Source of the DNA: Pleomorphomonas sp. T1.2MG-36
Lineage (GTDB): Bacteria; Pseudomonadota; Alphaproteobacteria; Rhizobiales; Pleomorphomonadaceae
Reading direction: 5' to 3'
Length of the DNA: 64,000 bases
NCBI RefSeq assembly: GCF_950100655.1
Contig: NZ_CATNLY010000045.1
Location: 124,001-188,000 of the forward strand
Of the stretch, positions 8,383 to 16,382 are shown piece by piece. How positions within the stretch are numbered: the first letter of the stretch is position 1; each line of letters begins with the position of its first letter. The notes beneath the pieces were generated by a model, which worked only from the letters and a program-made list of their open reading frames with translations, ran no database searches and was not told the origin of the DNA. The translations under genes were made by a program, and so were the position numbers.

Positions 8383-8679
8383 TCAGGTCAGGAGACTGTT
8401 TCCGCCGGCGTAGATGCCGACGACCATCGCACCGGCAACCGCCACGAGAAGCGGCCACGAGCGGCGATATCGGCCGTTGAGGCACAACACGTAAATTGAG
8501 GCGATACCGGCGATCGTCGCGATCAGCAGCGGCCAGCGATCATCGTGCGATACGAGAATGGCAACCCATTCAGCGGCCATCACGCACAAGAGAAGACCGG
8601 CACGGGTTGCGGCCTGTTCGTGCAAGAGTCTGAATGACGCCACTGAGCTATCACTGAGTATTTTCAATATCTTATTCAT
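8383..8679 (-). CDS. Small multi-pass membrane protein (98 aa)
   Basis: A 98-residue protein with about three hydrophobic helices (AGLLLCVMAAEWVAILV, LLIATIAGIASIYVLCL, LLVAVAGAMVVGIYAG). A GGGAG ribosome-binding site lies just upstream of ATG 8679. It leads a group of small minus-strand genes that continues to 7725. Family and role unknown; position beside mobilization genes is the only functional clue. Confidence 0.6.
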   Translation of the reverse strand: MNKILKILSDSSVASFRLLHEQAATRAGLLLCVMAAEWVAILVSHDDRWPLLIATIAGIASIYVLCLNGRYRRSWPLLVAVAGAMVVGIYAGGNSLLT

Positions 8680-8713
8680 GGAAACTCCCAGGATTGCAAG
8701 CTGAAGTACGGAG

Positions 8714-8732
8714 CCCGCCGCTCAAGGGGCGG
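8714..8732. repeat. 19-bp hairpin repeat, copy 2
   Basis: Identical to 7603-7621 and in the same orientation. It lies between the 98-aa membrane protein gene and the next minus-strand gene, where it could act as an mRNA processing or attenuation hairpin. Confidence 0.75.
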
Positions 8733-8748
8733 ATATGTCTCATGTGCG

Positions 8749-9210
8749 TCAGACGATTGCCTCTTCATCGTCGTCCGGGAGCGGCGTCACCATGTCGGCA
8801 ACCGCTACAGTGGAAGCCGCGCGGAGGGCTTCACGAGCCGCGCGGAGGGCTTTCGCCGGCGTCGGGTATTTGTCGAAAAAGATCATATCGACATCAAAGT
8901 CGATCTTGATGACGTGCCAGTACTCGCGATCCGGCTCCCGGCGGCCGCTACCCGTCGTGTAATCGCCGCCGAATTCAAGCACATCGCCGGCCTTGACGGT
9001 CGTCAAATCGACGATACGACCGCGCTGTGGCAGGTATGTGCGCGTCATGCGAGCGGCGTTCGGACCGGTCAGTTGCGCGGCCCAATTTCCTCCGCGCTTG
9101 TGAGTGCAGTAGCACGGCGACTCAACCGATCCACCGTCCATGGGCCATCCGCAGCGGCCATCGCCGCCCGTCGTCTCGTCCGCCGCGTCGGCGGTCTGGA
9201 TCTCACTCAT
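8749..9210 (-). CDS. Hypothetical protein with internal tandem repeat
   Basis: A 153-residue soluble protein read from ATG 9210 (MSEIQTADAADETTGGDG), with an AGGAG ribosome-binding site 8 bases upstream. It has three Cys near residues 18-35 (GRCGWPMDGG and SPCYC), a beta-rich middle (TTVKAGDVLEFGGDYTTGSG) and the repeated motif AREALRAAREALRAA from a 16-bp tandem DNA duplication. The tail is acidic (PLPDDDEE). No family recognised. Its promoter region would be the AT-rich spacer at 9283-9540. Confidence 0.6.
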   Translation of the reverse strand: MSEIQTADAADETTGGDGRCGWPMDGGSVESPCYCTHKRGGNWAAQLTGPNAARMTRTYLPQRGRIVDLTTVKAGDVLEFGGDYTTGSGRREPDREYWHVIKIDFDVDMIFFDKYPTPAKALRAAREALRAASTVAVADMVTPLPDDDEEAIV

Positions 9211-9282
9211 GTCATTCTCCTTTTGTGCTCGGCTTTGCCGCTCTCGGCCTCGCCTTTCACGTTGCCCTCTCAAGCAACTCAT

Positions 9283-9540
9283 TATCGTAGGCAGACTAGA
9301 AGAGAACTATCTATCGGTATCAATACCTATTGAGAGACAAATTGTTAGTTAAGATATTGCTACATTATCTCGATAACTAACAGACTTCCGGACGTTATTT
9401 CTGCTTCAATCGAGAAAGGAATATTGAATACGTCTTCTCGGCATATTTCATCGCTGATTCCGGTAATTTATATTTTTTATTGCGCACGTAACGAATTCAG
9501 TATTTCATTTATTTCGTCTGTTTTTTTGTTTGTTTCGCCA
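9283..9540. promoter_or_regulatory. AT-rich spacer with two operator-like palindromes
   Basis: A gene-free AT-rich region. It holds GGTATCAATACC (9316-9327) and a 9-bp inverted repeat TGTTAGTTA/TAACTAACA (9343-9351 and 9374-9382). These are candidate operators or origin-associated sites. It is the most AT-rich part of the island, upstream of the minus-strand gene at 9210. Confidence 0.45.
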
Positions 9541-9659
9541 TGGAGTGGGGACTAGAGCTGATTTTCGAGCTGCGAGTTCGGAACGGCGCTGATTTAGGAA
9601 TTTCGTGCCTCACGGAATTAAGGCGTCCGAATTCGTTGCGCCAGGAGCCAGCGACGGGT

Positions 9660-9920
9660 TGACGGCCGGGGTGGCGGCATAGGCTTGCCCTAGGTCCTGC
9701 CCTCACATGGGGGTGGACCCAGCGCCAACGGCGCGTGTGCAAGCCGCCGCCCCGGCGGTCACCGAGGAGTAGGGTCCCGTCGTCTATGCGTGAGGCGTGG
9801 TCGGCGAAGCCGATCCGGAAGAGGCAAAAGACTCTTCCGGAAGCGCTGGAGCATCGACGATGGGCGCGACGAGGGAAACCTGAGCGGACTTTTTGGGGTA
9901 GGGAATCATACAGTCCGACT
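9660..9920 (+). ncRNA. Candidate structured RNA of unknown class
   Basis: A GC-rich gene-free stretch with many nested complementary segments. GGCTTGC (9682-9688) pairs with GCAAGCC (9739-9745), extended by GGCGGC (9673-9678) with GCCGCC (9746-9751). Inside, GGTCC (9693-9697) pairs with GGACC (9715-9719), and GCGCC/GGCGC forms a three-base-loop hairpin at 9722-9734. Downstream are TCGGC-GAA-GCCGA (9801-9813), a perfect 10-bp stem TCCGGAAGAG/CTCTTCCGGA (9814-9841) and CGGACT/AGTCCG (9885-9917). A multibranched fold is more than chance GC content would usually give. The strand is uncertain, since DNA palindromes fold both ways. It could be a structured RNA, an origin downstream of the replicase, or both. 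I could not name the class. Confidence 0.45.
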
Positions 9921-10155
9921 TGCCGAAGGCCTCTGGCGGCCTCGCAGGGCCGTTTTAGAATCGCGTCAAAAGGGTGTGATGGCAGAAACGAACGAATTTA
10001 CAGCTATGACGGGAAAAGGGGGCAGGATTCCAATCCCCCTCCGGCCCTACGGTCCGGCTGCGGTCCCCCTGGGGACCTCACGCCGCCACGCGGGGCGACT
10101 TCGGTTCTCCGCCTTGGTCCGACAGGGTCGGGCCTCGGCGTTGCGGATTGAGTGG
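9921..10155. other. GC-rich spacer downstream of the replicase, no gene called
   Basis: It contains further hairpins, including GGGGG/CCCCC arms near 10017-10040. A short plus-strand frame from ATG 9979 overlaps the replicase end and is not convincing. In ColE2-type replicons the origin lies just downstream of rep, so this spacer, with the structured region next to it, is where an origin would be sought. Confidence 0.3.
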
Positions 10156-12192
10156 CTAGGCGGCAACGGACCACGAGTCGTCGTCCCACTGGGGCGGTTC
10201 GGATGGACTACCGTCCACTGACGACAACCACAATTCATGTTCGATCAACGAGACGACATCCTCTTCGTACTCTCCGTCGTCCAATGACTGACGGACAGCA
10301 TGAGACGACGGCGGCGATCGATCCGAGTCAGTGTGGAACGGAAGAACCGTGGGTATCGAGACAGCCTCCGGAGCATCGTGACTAGCTGAACCCTCATCCA
10401 GCGCTGTGGTGTGATGGGATGAGGAGCGAGCCGTGAAAAGGCCTGCTATTTTTCTAAGACCGTCTGTCACGGTGGTCTTACAGGCCTCGGAAACCTCGCT
10501 AACGTCGGACATCGCCGCCTCGAAATGTCGGAGAACCGTGCGATAAGCAATGCCTGCACGACGTGCAACGGCCGCCTTGGTGATCTCCGCGCCCTCGGCA
10601 CGAAGGGCGGCCACGGCCTCCCGTATCGCGTTGAGCGAGGCATCCCGACGAGTGCCTGCCGCATGCCGACCACCCGCAGCCTGGCGGTCGTGGAGCGATA
10701 GGCCACCAAGGGTCCCCCTGAGAACTCCCGGGTTTGCCGTCCGACGGCGTGCAGACGGATCGAAATGAAGCGCTGCCCAACGGCAAACGGAGTGCAGCAT
10801 CCCCATTGCTTTGCGTGGCGGGACGTTTGTCATTGCGTGGCGAGCATCGTGCCCTAGCGCGGTGGCAAACGCTTGTGCGAGGTCGTCGCCTGTCAGCGCG
10901 CCCCGTTTGTCTCCCTCGGCGATCCACTGGCGAGCGAGGGACCAACAGGCCGCCGTTGCCTCTTTGAAAAAAGCGTTGCTCTGGCATTGATCGATGCCGA
11001 CCGCCGCGCCGCGAACGGCCGTTTGCCGTTCGGCCATGGCAGTCTCGTCCTCGCCAAGCCAAGGTTCAAGCAGCACCATAAGATCGGACAGACACAATGG
11101 ATCACGCGAATTCAGGACGGCAACCGACCAATGCGGCGACAATGGATTCTTGACGCGCATGGAATTGCTCAAACCACCGACATCGCCGCCGACAGGTATG
11201 CAAGCGGCCGTCAGCGCGCGGGCCACCGCATGATAAAGGCGCTGAGGACCCGGTAATGCCTTGGAATCAAATCGAATTCTGGACTTCTCGGGTAGCAACC
11301 AAATGAAATGCGGCCGGACGATTCTGCCGTCCAATAGCTCATCCCCGACGACGAGATGAGGTAGCAAATCCACGGACTCGAACGCGTCGATCAGGGTGAG
11401 GCGCATCCCATCCCATGATGCAAAAACACGATCGCAATCGATCCGGATGAAGCCCCTCACACTTTTCTGTCCCTCGACGTAGACTTGGTCGAGCCCCAAC
11501 AACTTGCTTCCGACGGCCCGCGTGAATTCCTTGGTACCGACCATAAGCGATTGTTTTAACTCTGTTTCATCCGCATCGCGCTTGCCGGGGCGAGCCTTCG
11601 GCAGGCAGCTAGCGAATAATTTTAGAAGCGGATGCTCGTCGCTCCGAAGACCCTGATAGACGAATGCCGACCGCTCCCGCCTCGTGGCGGGGTCCTCGCC
11701 GCCCGGCCAACGGTAGCCCTCCGTTAGGCGGTCAACGACGGCCTCGCGGCGATCCCTTAACGCGTCGCGGATATCGAGTTCCTTATTTACGCGGCGTCGG
11801 ATGCCCTCATCCGTCGCCATCGGAAGCTTGCGACGGGCTTCGGCGGCGAGATCGGCTTTTAGGAGATCGTAGCTGGCGAGATGCCAAGCTTCCGAGATCG
11901 AGTCCGCCGCTCCCGATGCAAGCAACTCGCGCGCCGCCTCACGGATGAGAGGTTCCCGGATAGCCCTTTCGGCCTCTTGCACAAGACGAACATTTTGGCG
12001 GCGGGCGCGGCGACAGTCAGCCTTTTTCAAGCGGGCGGCATCGGCAACACCGATGAAATCGACAGTCCCCGTGCCGATGGAACCTGCCGCACCATCCGTC
12101 CATGTGCGAACAGGACGGGGCCAAATTTGTTGACAAGTTTGGGTAGAGAAGGGCGCCGTCTGGCTGGGTGCGTATCCCAGCGACGGGATCAC
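10156..12192 (-). CDS. Plasmid-type replication protein (primase/replicase-like)
   Basis: A 678-residue protein with a central region resembling the plasmid Replicase/primase family. It has an acidic stretch FIRIDCDRVFASW, RPHFIWLLP, and the family-like SNSMRVKNPLSPHW (ColE2-Rep-type proteins show a similar R-x-KNP...W motif). The N-terminal third is charged and helical. The C-terminal part has a helix-turn-helix (EITKAAVARRAGIAYRTVLRHF) and an acidic disordered tail. It starts at GTG 12192. Its presence on an integrated island suggests the excised circle can replicate, as in some integrative elements. The family call is by motif memory; an exact subfamily is not claimed. Confidence 0.65.
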   Translation of the reverse strand: MIPSLGYAPSQTAPFSTQTCQQIWPRPVRTWTDGAAGSIGTGTVDFIGVADAARLKKADCRRARRQNVRLVQEAERAIREPLIREAARELLASGAADSISEAWHLASYDLLKADLAAEARRKLPMATDEGIRRRVNKELDIRDALRDRREAVVDRLTEGYRWPGGEDPATRRERSAFVYQGLRSDEHPLLKLFASCLPKARPGKRDADETELKQSLMVGTKEFTRAVGSKLLGLDQVYVEGQKSVRGFIRIDCDRVFASWDGMRLTLIDAFESVDLLPHLVVGDELLDGRIVRPHFIWLLPEKSRIRFDSKALPGPQRLYHAVARALTAACIPVGGDVGGLSNSMRVKNPLSPHWSVAVLNSRDPLCLSDLMVLLEPWLGEDETAMAERQTAVRGAAVGIDQCQSNAFFKEATAACWSLARQWIAEGDKRGALTGDDLAQAFATALGHDARHAMTNVPPRKAMGMLHSVCRWAALHFDPSARRRTANPGVLRGTLGGLSLHDRQAAGGRHAAGTRRDASLNAIREAVAALRAEGAEITKAAVARRAGIAYRTVLRHFEAAMSDVSEVSEACKTTVTDGLRKIAGLFTARSSSHHTTALDEGSASHDAPEAVSIPTVLPFHTDSDRSPPSSHAVRQSLDDGEYEEDVVSLIEHELWLSSVDGSPSEPPQWDDDSWSVAA

Positions 12193-12587
12193 CTGCTATC
12201 GGCGGCGGTCTTGACGACTATGCGGAACGGGCTGATCATGATCCTGTCCTTGACATGACCCCCGCGAGCGCCTGCGAAGCGCGAAGACCGGGGGTCTTGT
12301 TATTATTGGACCCACCGCGCGGTTTCAGCGTCAAGCCGCCGACGGAGCCGTTCCGCATCCGAAACAAACATCTTCAATGAAATCAGCAGCGTACAAGCCG
12401 ACCGGACTTCCGGGAGGCCGTTCGCGGCCCCGCCGACGGTTAAAAGGGCAGCATAAAGAGGGAGGGAGCCGCAAGGCGAGTGGACGGGACATTCTGCACC
12501 CGGTGGAGGGGACAATTCGTCATGAACTTTTTCGTTACGCCGATCCGCTACGATTTCCTTCAATAAACTGGGATTTGGGATACTGGC
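12193..12587. promoter_or_regulatory. Replicase leader region with a strong hairpin
   Basis: A gene-free region between the divergent replicase and methyltransferase genes. GACCCCCG (12257-12264) pairs with CGGGGGTC (12289-12296), with an inner GCGC/GCGC stem (12268-12271, 12279-12282) and a T-rich tail on the plus strand (12295-12308). A TTGACA hexamer lies at 12250-12255. The hairpin sits in the 5' leader of the replicase, where antisense RNA control of plasmid Rep genes is common. An 86-codon minus-strand frame at 12303-12563 exists but has no supporting motif. Confidence 0.4.
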
Positions 12588-13898
12588 GTGCGTGTTGTCG
12601 ATCTTTTTTGCGGTGCCGGAGGACTGTCGCTAGGCTCGATGCGGGCTGGAATGGAGATCGTCGGGGCTATTGATAGCTGGGATGCGGCCATCGAGATCTA
12701 CCGCAGGAATATTGGCGACCATGTTCGCCACGCTGACATCCGGGACGTCGTCGCCGTCGCACCCATGGTCATGGATCTGCGGCCTATCCTCATCACTGGT
12801 GGTCCGCCATGCCAAGATTTCTCGACCGCTGGGTTACGTGTCGAAGGTGAGCGCGCCGAACTAATGACCGCATTCGCGATGACAGTCGCGGTGGTGAGAC
12901 CCCAATGGTGTCTGATGGAGAATGTCGCCCGTGCGCAGAAGTCCCTGACGTGGGCGCGATCGCGGGAAATTTTGAAACGGGCGGGATATGGAATCACGGA
13001 AATCGTCGTCGATGCTTCGTGGTACGGAGTAGCTCAAACCCGGAAACGGCTGATCGTCGTCGGACGGCGTGATGAAGCTGATGGATTCCTCGCTGCGGAA
13101 ATCGATGCTGCACGACAAGCCCGCCAAACTACAATCCGCGACATCCTCGGTGAAGACATCGGAGGACAGATCGACATCCACCCTAGTCGATATGGGTGCA
13201 CTGCTGATTGGCCGACGGATGTACCTGGTCGCGCGCCACGGACTGCATCGCAAAGCTCAGGGGTGAGCGACCAGCAATACATATTCGTGCGCCCGTTCGG
13301 CGGCGGTCGGGGCGTAAGGTCAATCGACGAGCCGGCGCCAGCTCTGGTGCGAACATCACGTGAGCCGCCCGCGCCTGGATATCTGTTGAATCCTTCGCGG
13401 TTGGATCTCGTGCCAGTGAGCCAAGTACCGCATCTCAGTCAGCAGCAGACGTCGCTTTTGCAGGGATTCCCCAAGGACTGGGATTGGAGTCCCGCTCGGC
13501 GTGTCCGGGATATCGATCAGATGATCGCAAATGCCGTCCCAGTTGCGCTGGCGGAGGCCATCGGAAGAGTGATACTCGCACGACACAGGGGAGAAAGCGT
13601 CCCAGCGACCGCCGATGGATTCTCGGATTGGCTCAAGGCTCAAGGTGTGGGGGGGCAGGTACTGAGGAACCGACGTCACGCGCTCGGACGGGCGCGGCGC
13701 CTTCTCGGCGGACGTCTTTACGCCGACATCGGCGAGGAACTGCGGGCACTGGAAGAAGCCAATGGTTTCGCGGATTTGTCGCCGTCGACGCGGTCGGATC
13801 TGCGTGCAGCGCTGCGGATGCACGCTGATTGGAAAGCCTCTAAGAAAGAAGAACCCGTTAGAAGAAAAGCGCCTAGAGGCCACCATAGGCAAGTTTGA
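12588..13898 (+). CDS. Solitary DNA (cytosine-5) methyltransferase
   Basis: A 436-residue C5 methyltransferase. Motif I is VVDLFCGAGGLSLG, motif IV GGPPCQDFS with the catalytic Cys, motif VI MENVA, motif VIII QTRKRLIVVG, and motif X ANAVPVALAEAI. It starts at GTG 12588. After motif X there is an extension of about 110 residues (from about 325), rich in basic residues, not part of the usual catalytic core. No restriction enzyme lies beside it, so it is an orphan methylase that may protect the element from host restriction or mark its DNA. It is distinct from the second methylase in the defence operon. Confidence 0.9.
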   Translation: MRVVDLFCGAGGLSLGSMRAGMEIVGAIDSWDAAIEIYRRNIGDHVRHADIRDVVAVAPMVMDLRPILITGGPPCQDFSTAGLRVEGERAELMTAFAMTVAVVRPQWCLMENVARAQKSLTWARSREILKRAGYGITEIVVDASWYGVAQTRKRLIVVGRRDEADGFLAAEIDAARQARQTTIRDILGEDIGGQIDIHPSRYGCTADWPTDVPGRAPRTASQSSGVSDQQYIFVRPFGGGRGVRSIDEPAPALVRTSREPPAPGYLLNPSRLDLVPVSQVPHLSQQQTSLLQGFPKDWDWSPARRVRDIDQMIANAVPVALAEAIGRVILARHRGESVPATADGFSDWLKAQGVGGQVLRNRRHALGRARRLLGGRLYADIGEELRALEEANGFADLSPSTRSDLRAALRMHADWKASKKEEPVRRKAPRGHHRQV

Positions 13899-14103
13899 TT
13901 GCTCGTTCTGCGATCGGCCCCGTCACTACGAGACGGAAAAACTACACAATGTGCGGCTTCCTTCTAAAGATCACTATGCTCTAGTCATCTCCTCTAGTGA
14001 AGTGGCGTTTCAAACCTAGTAATGGCCGTGTCCTTAAAAAATAGGAGCTCGGGGGTTGTACCAGTGCGCAACATGAAAGCCACTCAGATACCAGATCACT
14101 TCC

Positions 14104-14131
14104 TGACTCATGTTGGCAACTGACTCACGTT
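14104..14131. repeat. 17-bp-period tandem repeat upstream of the polymerase
   Basis: TGACTCATGTT (14104-14114) and TGACTCACGTT (14121-14131) are spaced 17 bp apart, with a related TGACGTCATT at 14141. The spacing suggests iteron-like protein binding sites in the promoter of the Y-family polymerase. Confidence 0.4.
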
Positions 14132-14159
14132 TGTCAGGATTGACGTCATTTCTTCATCG

Positions 14160-14174
14160 GAACATAACACGAAC
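14160..14174 (-). promoter_or_regulatory. LexA (SOS) box of alphaproteobacterial type
   Basis: GAACATAACACGAAC matches GAAC-N7-GAAC, the reverse complement of the GTTC-N7-GTTC box bound by alphaproteobacterial LexA. It lies 16 bp upstream of the Y-family polymerase start, a site where repressor would block transcription. It predicts DNA-damage induction of the polymerase and its small partner. Confidence 0.8.
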
Positions 14175-14189
14175 AAATATCGACCGAGA

Positions 14190-15467
14190 GTGCGGGAAAT
14201 GAGGCGACCAACCGAACCAGAAAGGCTCTACCTGGATTTCGACGGTTTTTTCGCTTCGGTGGAGCAATCGGCGGACAAGCGCCTTCGTGGGCGCCCAGTA
14301 GGGGTGGTTCCATATGAGAATGGCGGCGACAGGGCCATGCTTATTGCAGTTTCGAGGGAAGCCAAGGAAGCCGGCATTAAGGGCATGATGTCAGTCCGGG
14401 ACGCCATGAGCCGATGCGCTGATCTCGTCGCGGTGCCGCAAAAACCGGACCTTTATCGTCGTGCGCACAATGTTCTCCTGAGCGAGATTGAGACTATCGT
14501 ACCGATCGACACGGCTAAATCCATTGACGAGCTCACTTGCGTCTTGGACGAAGATGCTAGGCGTGATCCAGAAGCTCTTGCGCACCGAATTAAGGCGGCA
14601 ATCAGCGATCACGTCACACCCTGGATCACATGCAGCGTCGGCTTTGCAGCCAACAGGCAGTTGGCGAAGATGGCTTGCAAGGCGAGCAAATGGAGTGGGG
14701 GCAAATACGGCGATGGCCTCGCAACTTGGCATCCGCGCGACATGCCGGCGCCATTGTTTAGAGTCGCCCTAGACGACATCCCTGGCGTTGGCTCTCGCCT
14801 TGCTCAGAAACTTCGAGCAATGGCCGTCTACTCCGTGGAGGATCTCTATAACCTCCAACCGAAGCACATGCGTCGGATCTGGCATTCAGTGGTCGGCGAG
14901 CGAATGTGGTACGCGCTGCATGGCTACGATGTTCAAGCTCCATCGAGCCAAAGGGGGATGTTTGGGCACGGCAGGGTGCTCTCTCCGGGATCTCGCACTA
15001 GGTCGGACGCAAAGGAGATCTCACGTCTGTTGTTGGTCAAAGCTGCCCGCCGTCTTCGAAGGGACGGCTATTATGCGAGTGCCCTTTGGCTCTGGCTCGC
15101 CTTACAAGATAAGTCTTGGTTCAAGCAGCTTGTGTTGCCCGTCGTCAACGATGATCAGGCCATTCTGTCTGGGCTGAAGCTGCTCTGGCAGTACTTTGAC
15201 GCCGACCACCCGGAACGTGTGTCGATCTTTCGCGTCGGCGTGACGCTTTTGGACCTTTCGCCATCAAATGAAAGGCAGCTAGATTTTCTCTTGGCAGACG
15301 ATGAACAACGTCGGCGATGGGAAGCCGCGACCATCGCGATCGACGAGTTAAACGCAAAATATTCAGCGACCGTTGTGAGCCTCGGTCCGTGGAAGCCCCC
15401 CAAGAATGGCAACGCCGGTGGAAAGATCAGCTACACGCGTGTTCCAAGTTCCGAGGACTTTTGGTGA
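14190..15467 (+). CDS. Y-family DNA polymerase (UmuC/DinB-like)
   Basis: A 425-residue translesion polymerase. The palm motifs are clear: YLDFDGFFASVE with the first catalytic Asp, and SIDELTC with the Asp-Glu pair. A helix-hairpin-helix follows (DDIPGVGSRLAQKL), and a little-finger region covers about 240-400. It is closer to mobile-element UmuC/ImpB-type polymerases than to chromosomal DinB in lacking a long C-terminal tail and clamp motif. A LexA box directly upstream predicts SOS control. The stop overlaps the start of the next gene (TGATG), so the two are coupled. It may aid replication or repair of the element after single-strand transfer; that role is inferred. Confidence 0.88.
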   Translation: MREMRRPTEPERLYLDFDGFFASVEQSADKRLRGRPVGVVPYENGGDRAMLIAVSREAKEAGIKGMMSVRDAMSRCADLVAVPQKPDLYRRAHNVLLSEIETIVPIDTAKSIDELTCVLDEDARRDPEALAHRIKAAISDHVTPWITCSVGFAANRQLAKMACKASKWSGGKYGDGLATWHPRDMPAPLFRVALDDIPGVGSRLAQKLRAMAVYSVEDLYNLQPKHMRRIWHSVVGERMWYALHGYDVQAPSSQRGMFGHGRVLSPGSRTRSDAKEISRLLLVKAARRLRRDGYYASALWLWLALQDKSWFKQLVLPVVNDDQAILSGLKLLWQYFDADHPERVSIFRVGVTLLDLSPSNERQLDFLLADDEQRRRWEAATIAIDELNAKYSATVVSLGPWKPPKNGNAGGKISYTRVPSSEDFW

Positions 15468-15724
15468 TGGTGAAGACAAAGACCGGATGGCAAACCCAAA
15501 TCCAGGTTCAAGATCTGGCAGATACGCAAAAACTTGAGTGCACCTGCCGGCAATGCGGTCATGTGCATTATCTCTACAAAGCGACTTTGACAGGACGTGA
15601 GCAGGATTACATTGATGAAGTCCAGGCCACCGAGAAGTGTTGGGCGCGAGGCTGCGGTGGCCCGGTTCGGATTGTGTTCGTTCGGACGGACGAACTGAGC
15701 GGTTTTGTGGGTGGGATGGCCTAG
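15467..15724 (+). CDS. Small Cys-rich protein coupled to the polymerase
   Basis: An 85-residue protein, MVKTKTGWQTQIQVQDL onward, with CTCRQCGHVHYLY and, about 40 residues later, CWARGCGG, giving a likely four-Cys zinc site. Its ATG overlaps the polymerase stop codon, so it is in the same SOS-controlled operon. No family recognised. The tight coupling suggests a polymerase partner or a DNA-binding accessory. Confidence 0.7.
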   Translation: MVKTKTGWQTQIQVQDLADTQKLECTCRQCGHVHYLYKATLTGREQDYIDEVQATEKCWARGCGGPVRIVFVRTDELSGFVGGMA

Positions 15725-15844
15725 ATTAGTGCGACTGCGGTCAGACTCTATTCCAGAACCACTGGCGGGTGAAGGACGATGCCATGAGGCGGTGCGCAAA
15801 TCTGATCGCGTCTCAGTCTCGCATTAGCTCTATGGTTTCGAAGA

Positions 15845-16339
15845 TTAACATTTAGTCCTACGCACCGAGCATGGCATCTGGAAGCTACCGCTCCAGATTC
15901 CCAGCCGGCTGTTACGTGCACTTCGCTCCACGTCGGCGTAACGACCCTGACTATATTTCGGCCAGTCGACCGCGTAGCCACTGGCGACGAGCCATTGGTT
16001 GATTTCAACGCCATCAGCACGGCGACATATCGCAACGATCCTGTCATAGCTGCGGCCCGTCGGTAGGCAGGATACGGGCTGCGCTGAAGCCATGAAAGCG
16101 GCTAACTCACTGGCGCTAGCTTGTCCGCAACGATAGGTCCTACCCGAATTAGCCAAACAAATCTGATAACTCTCTGGTGCGTCTACGCCATCCAAGCGAA
16201 TGCGCGCGCCGTGAATTTCGATCGTATCGCCATCGACTGTAGAAGCGCGTCCGATGATTTCAGCCGATGTGGCGTTTGCTGCGAGGAACAGCGTGCCAAT
16301 GATGCAACAAGTCGGCAGCCATGCTCTTATCAGCCGCAT
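15845..16339 (-). CDS. Secreted thermonuclease-family (SNase) protein
   Basis: A 164-residue staphylococcal-nuclease-fold protein. A signal peptide is evident (MRLIRAWLPTCC, then IIGTLFLAANATSA), followed by STVDGDTIEIHG and RIRLDGVDAPES, the family's catalytic-loop region, and NQWLVASGYAVDW plus LGIWSGSF near the end. The start is ATG 16339; an upstream ATG at 16375 is less likely because it precedes the signal peptide. It lies 43 bp downstream of the AIPR gene on the same strand and may be the last gene of the defence operon, or separate cargo. It is predicted to act in the periplasm. Confidence 0.82.
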   Translation of the reverse strand: MRLIRAWLPTCCIIGTLFLAANATSAEIIGRASTVDGDTIEIHGARIRLDGVDAPESYQICLANSGRTYRCGQASASELAAFMASAQPVSCLPTGRSYDRIVAICRRADGVEINQWLVASGYAVDWPKYSQGRYADVERSARNSRLGIWSGSFQMPCSVRRTKC

Positions 16340-16382
16340 AGGCGCTCCCTTACTCCCAGGCAACGAAATGCCCATCGACGCG

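Noticed and set aside
9660..9920. Group II intron
   Set aside because: No domain V-like sequence and no reverse transcriptase gene in the island.
9979..10221. Possible 80-aa gene downstream of the structured region
   Set aside because: It runs through hairpin-rich DNA into the replicase 3' end, and its translation looks like repeat-derived sequence.
13762..14019. Frame with FDCSFCDRPRHYETEK after the orphan methylase
   Set aside because: The Cys pair is suggestive, but the frame starts inside the methylase without a ribosome-binding site; a frameshifted methylase tail or a separate small gene cannot be told apart here.
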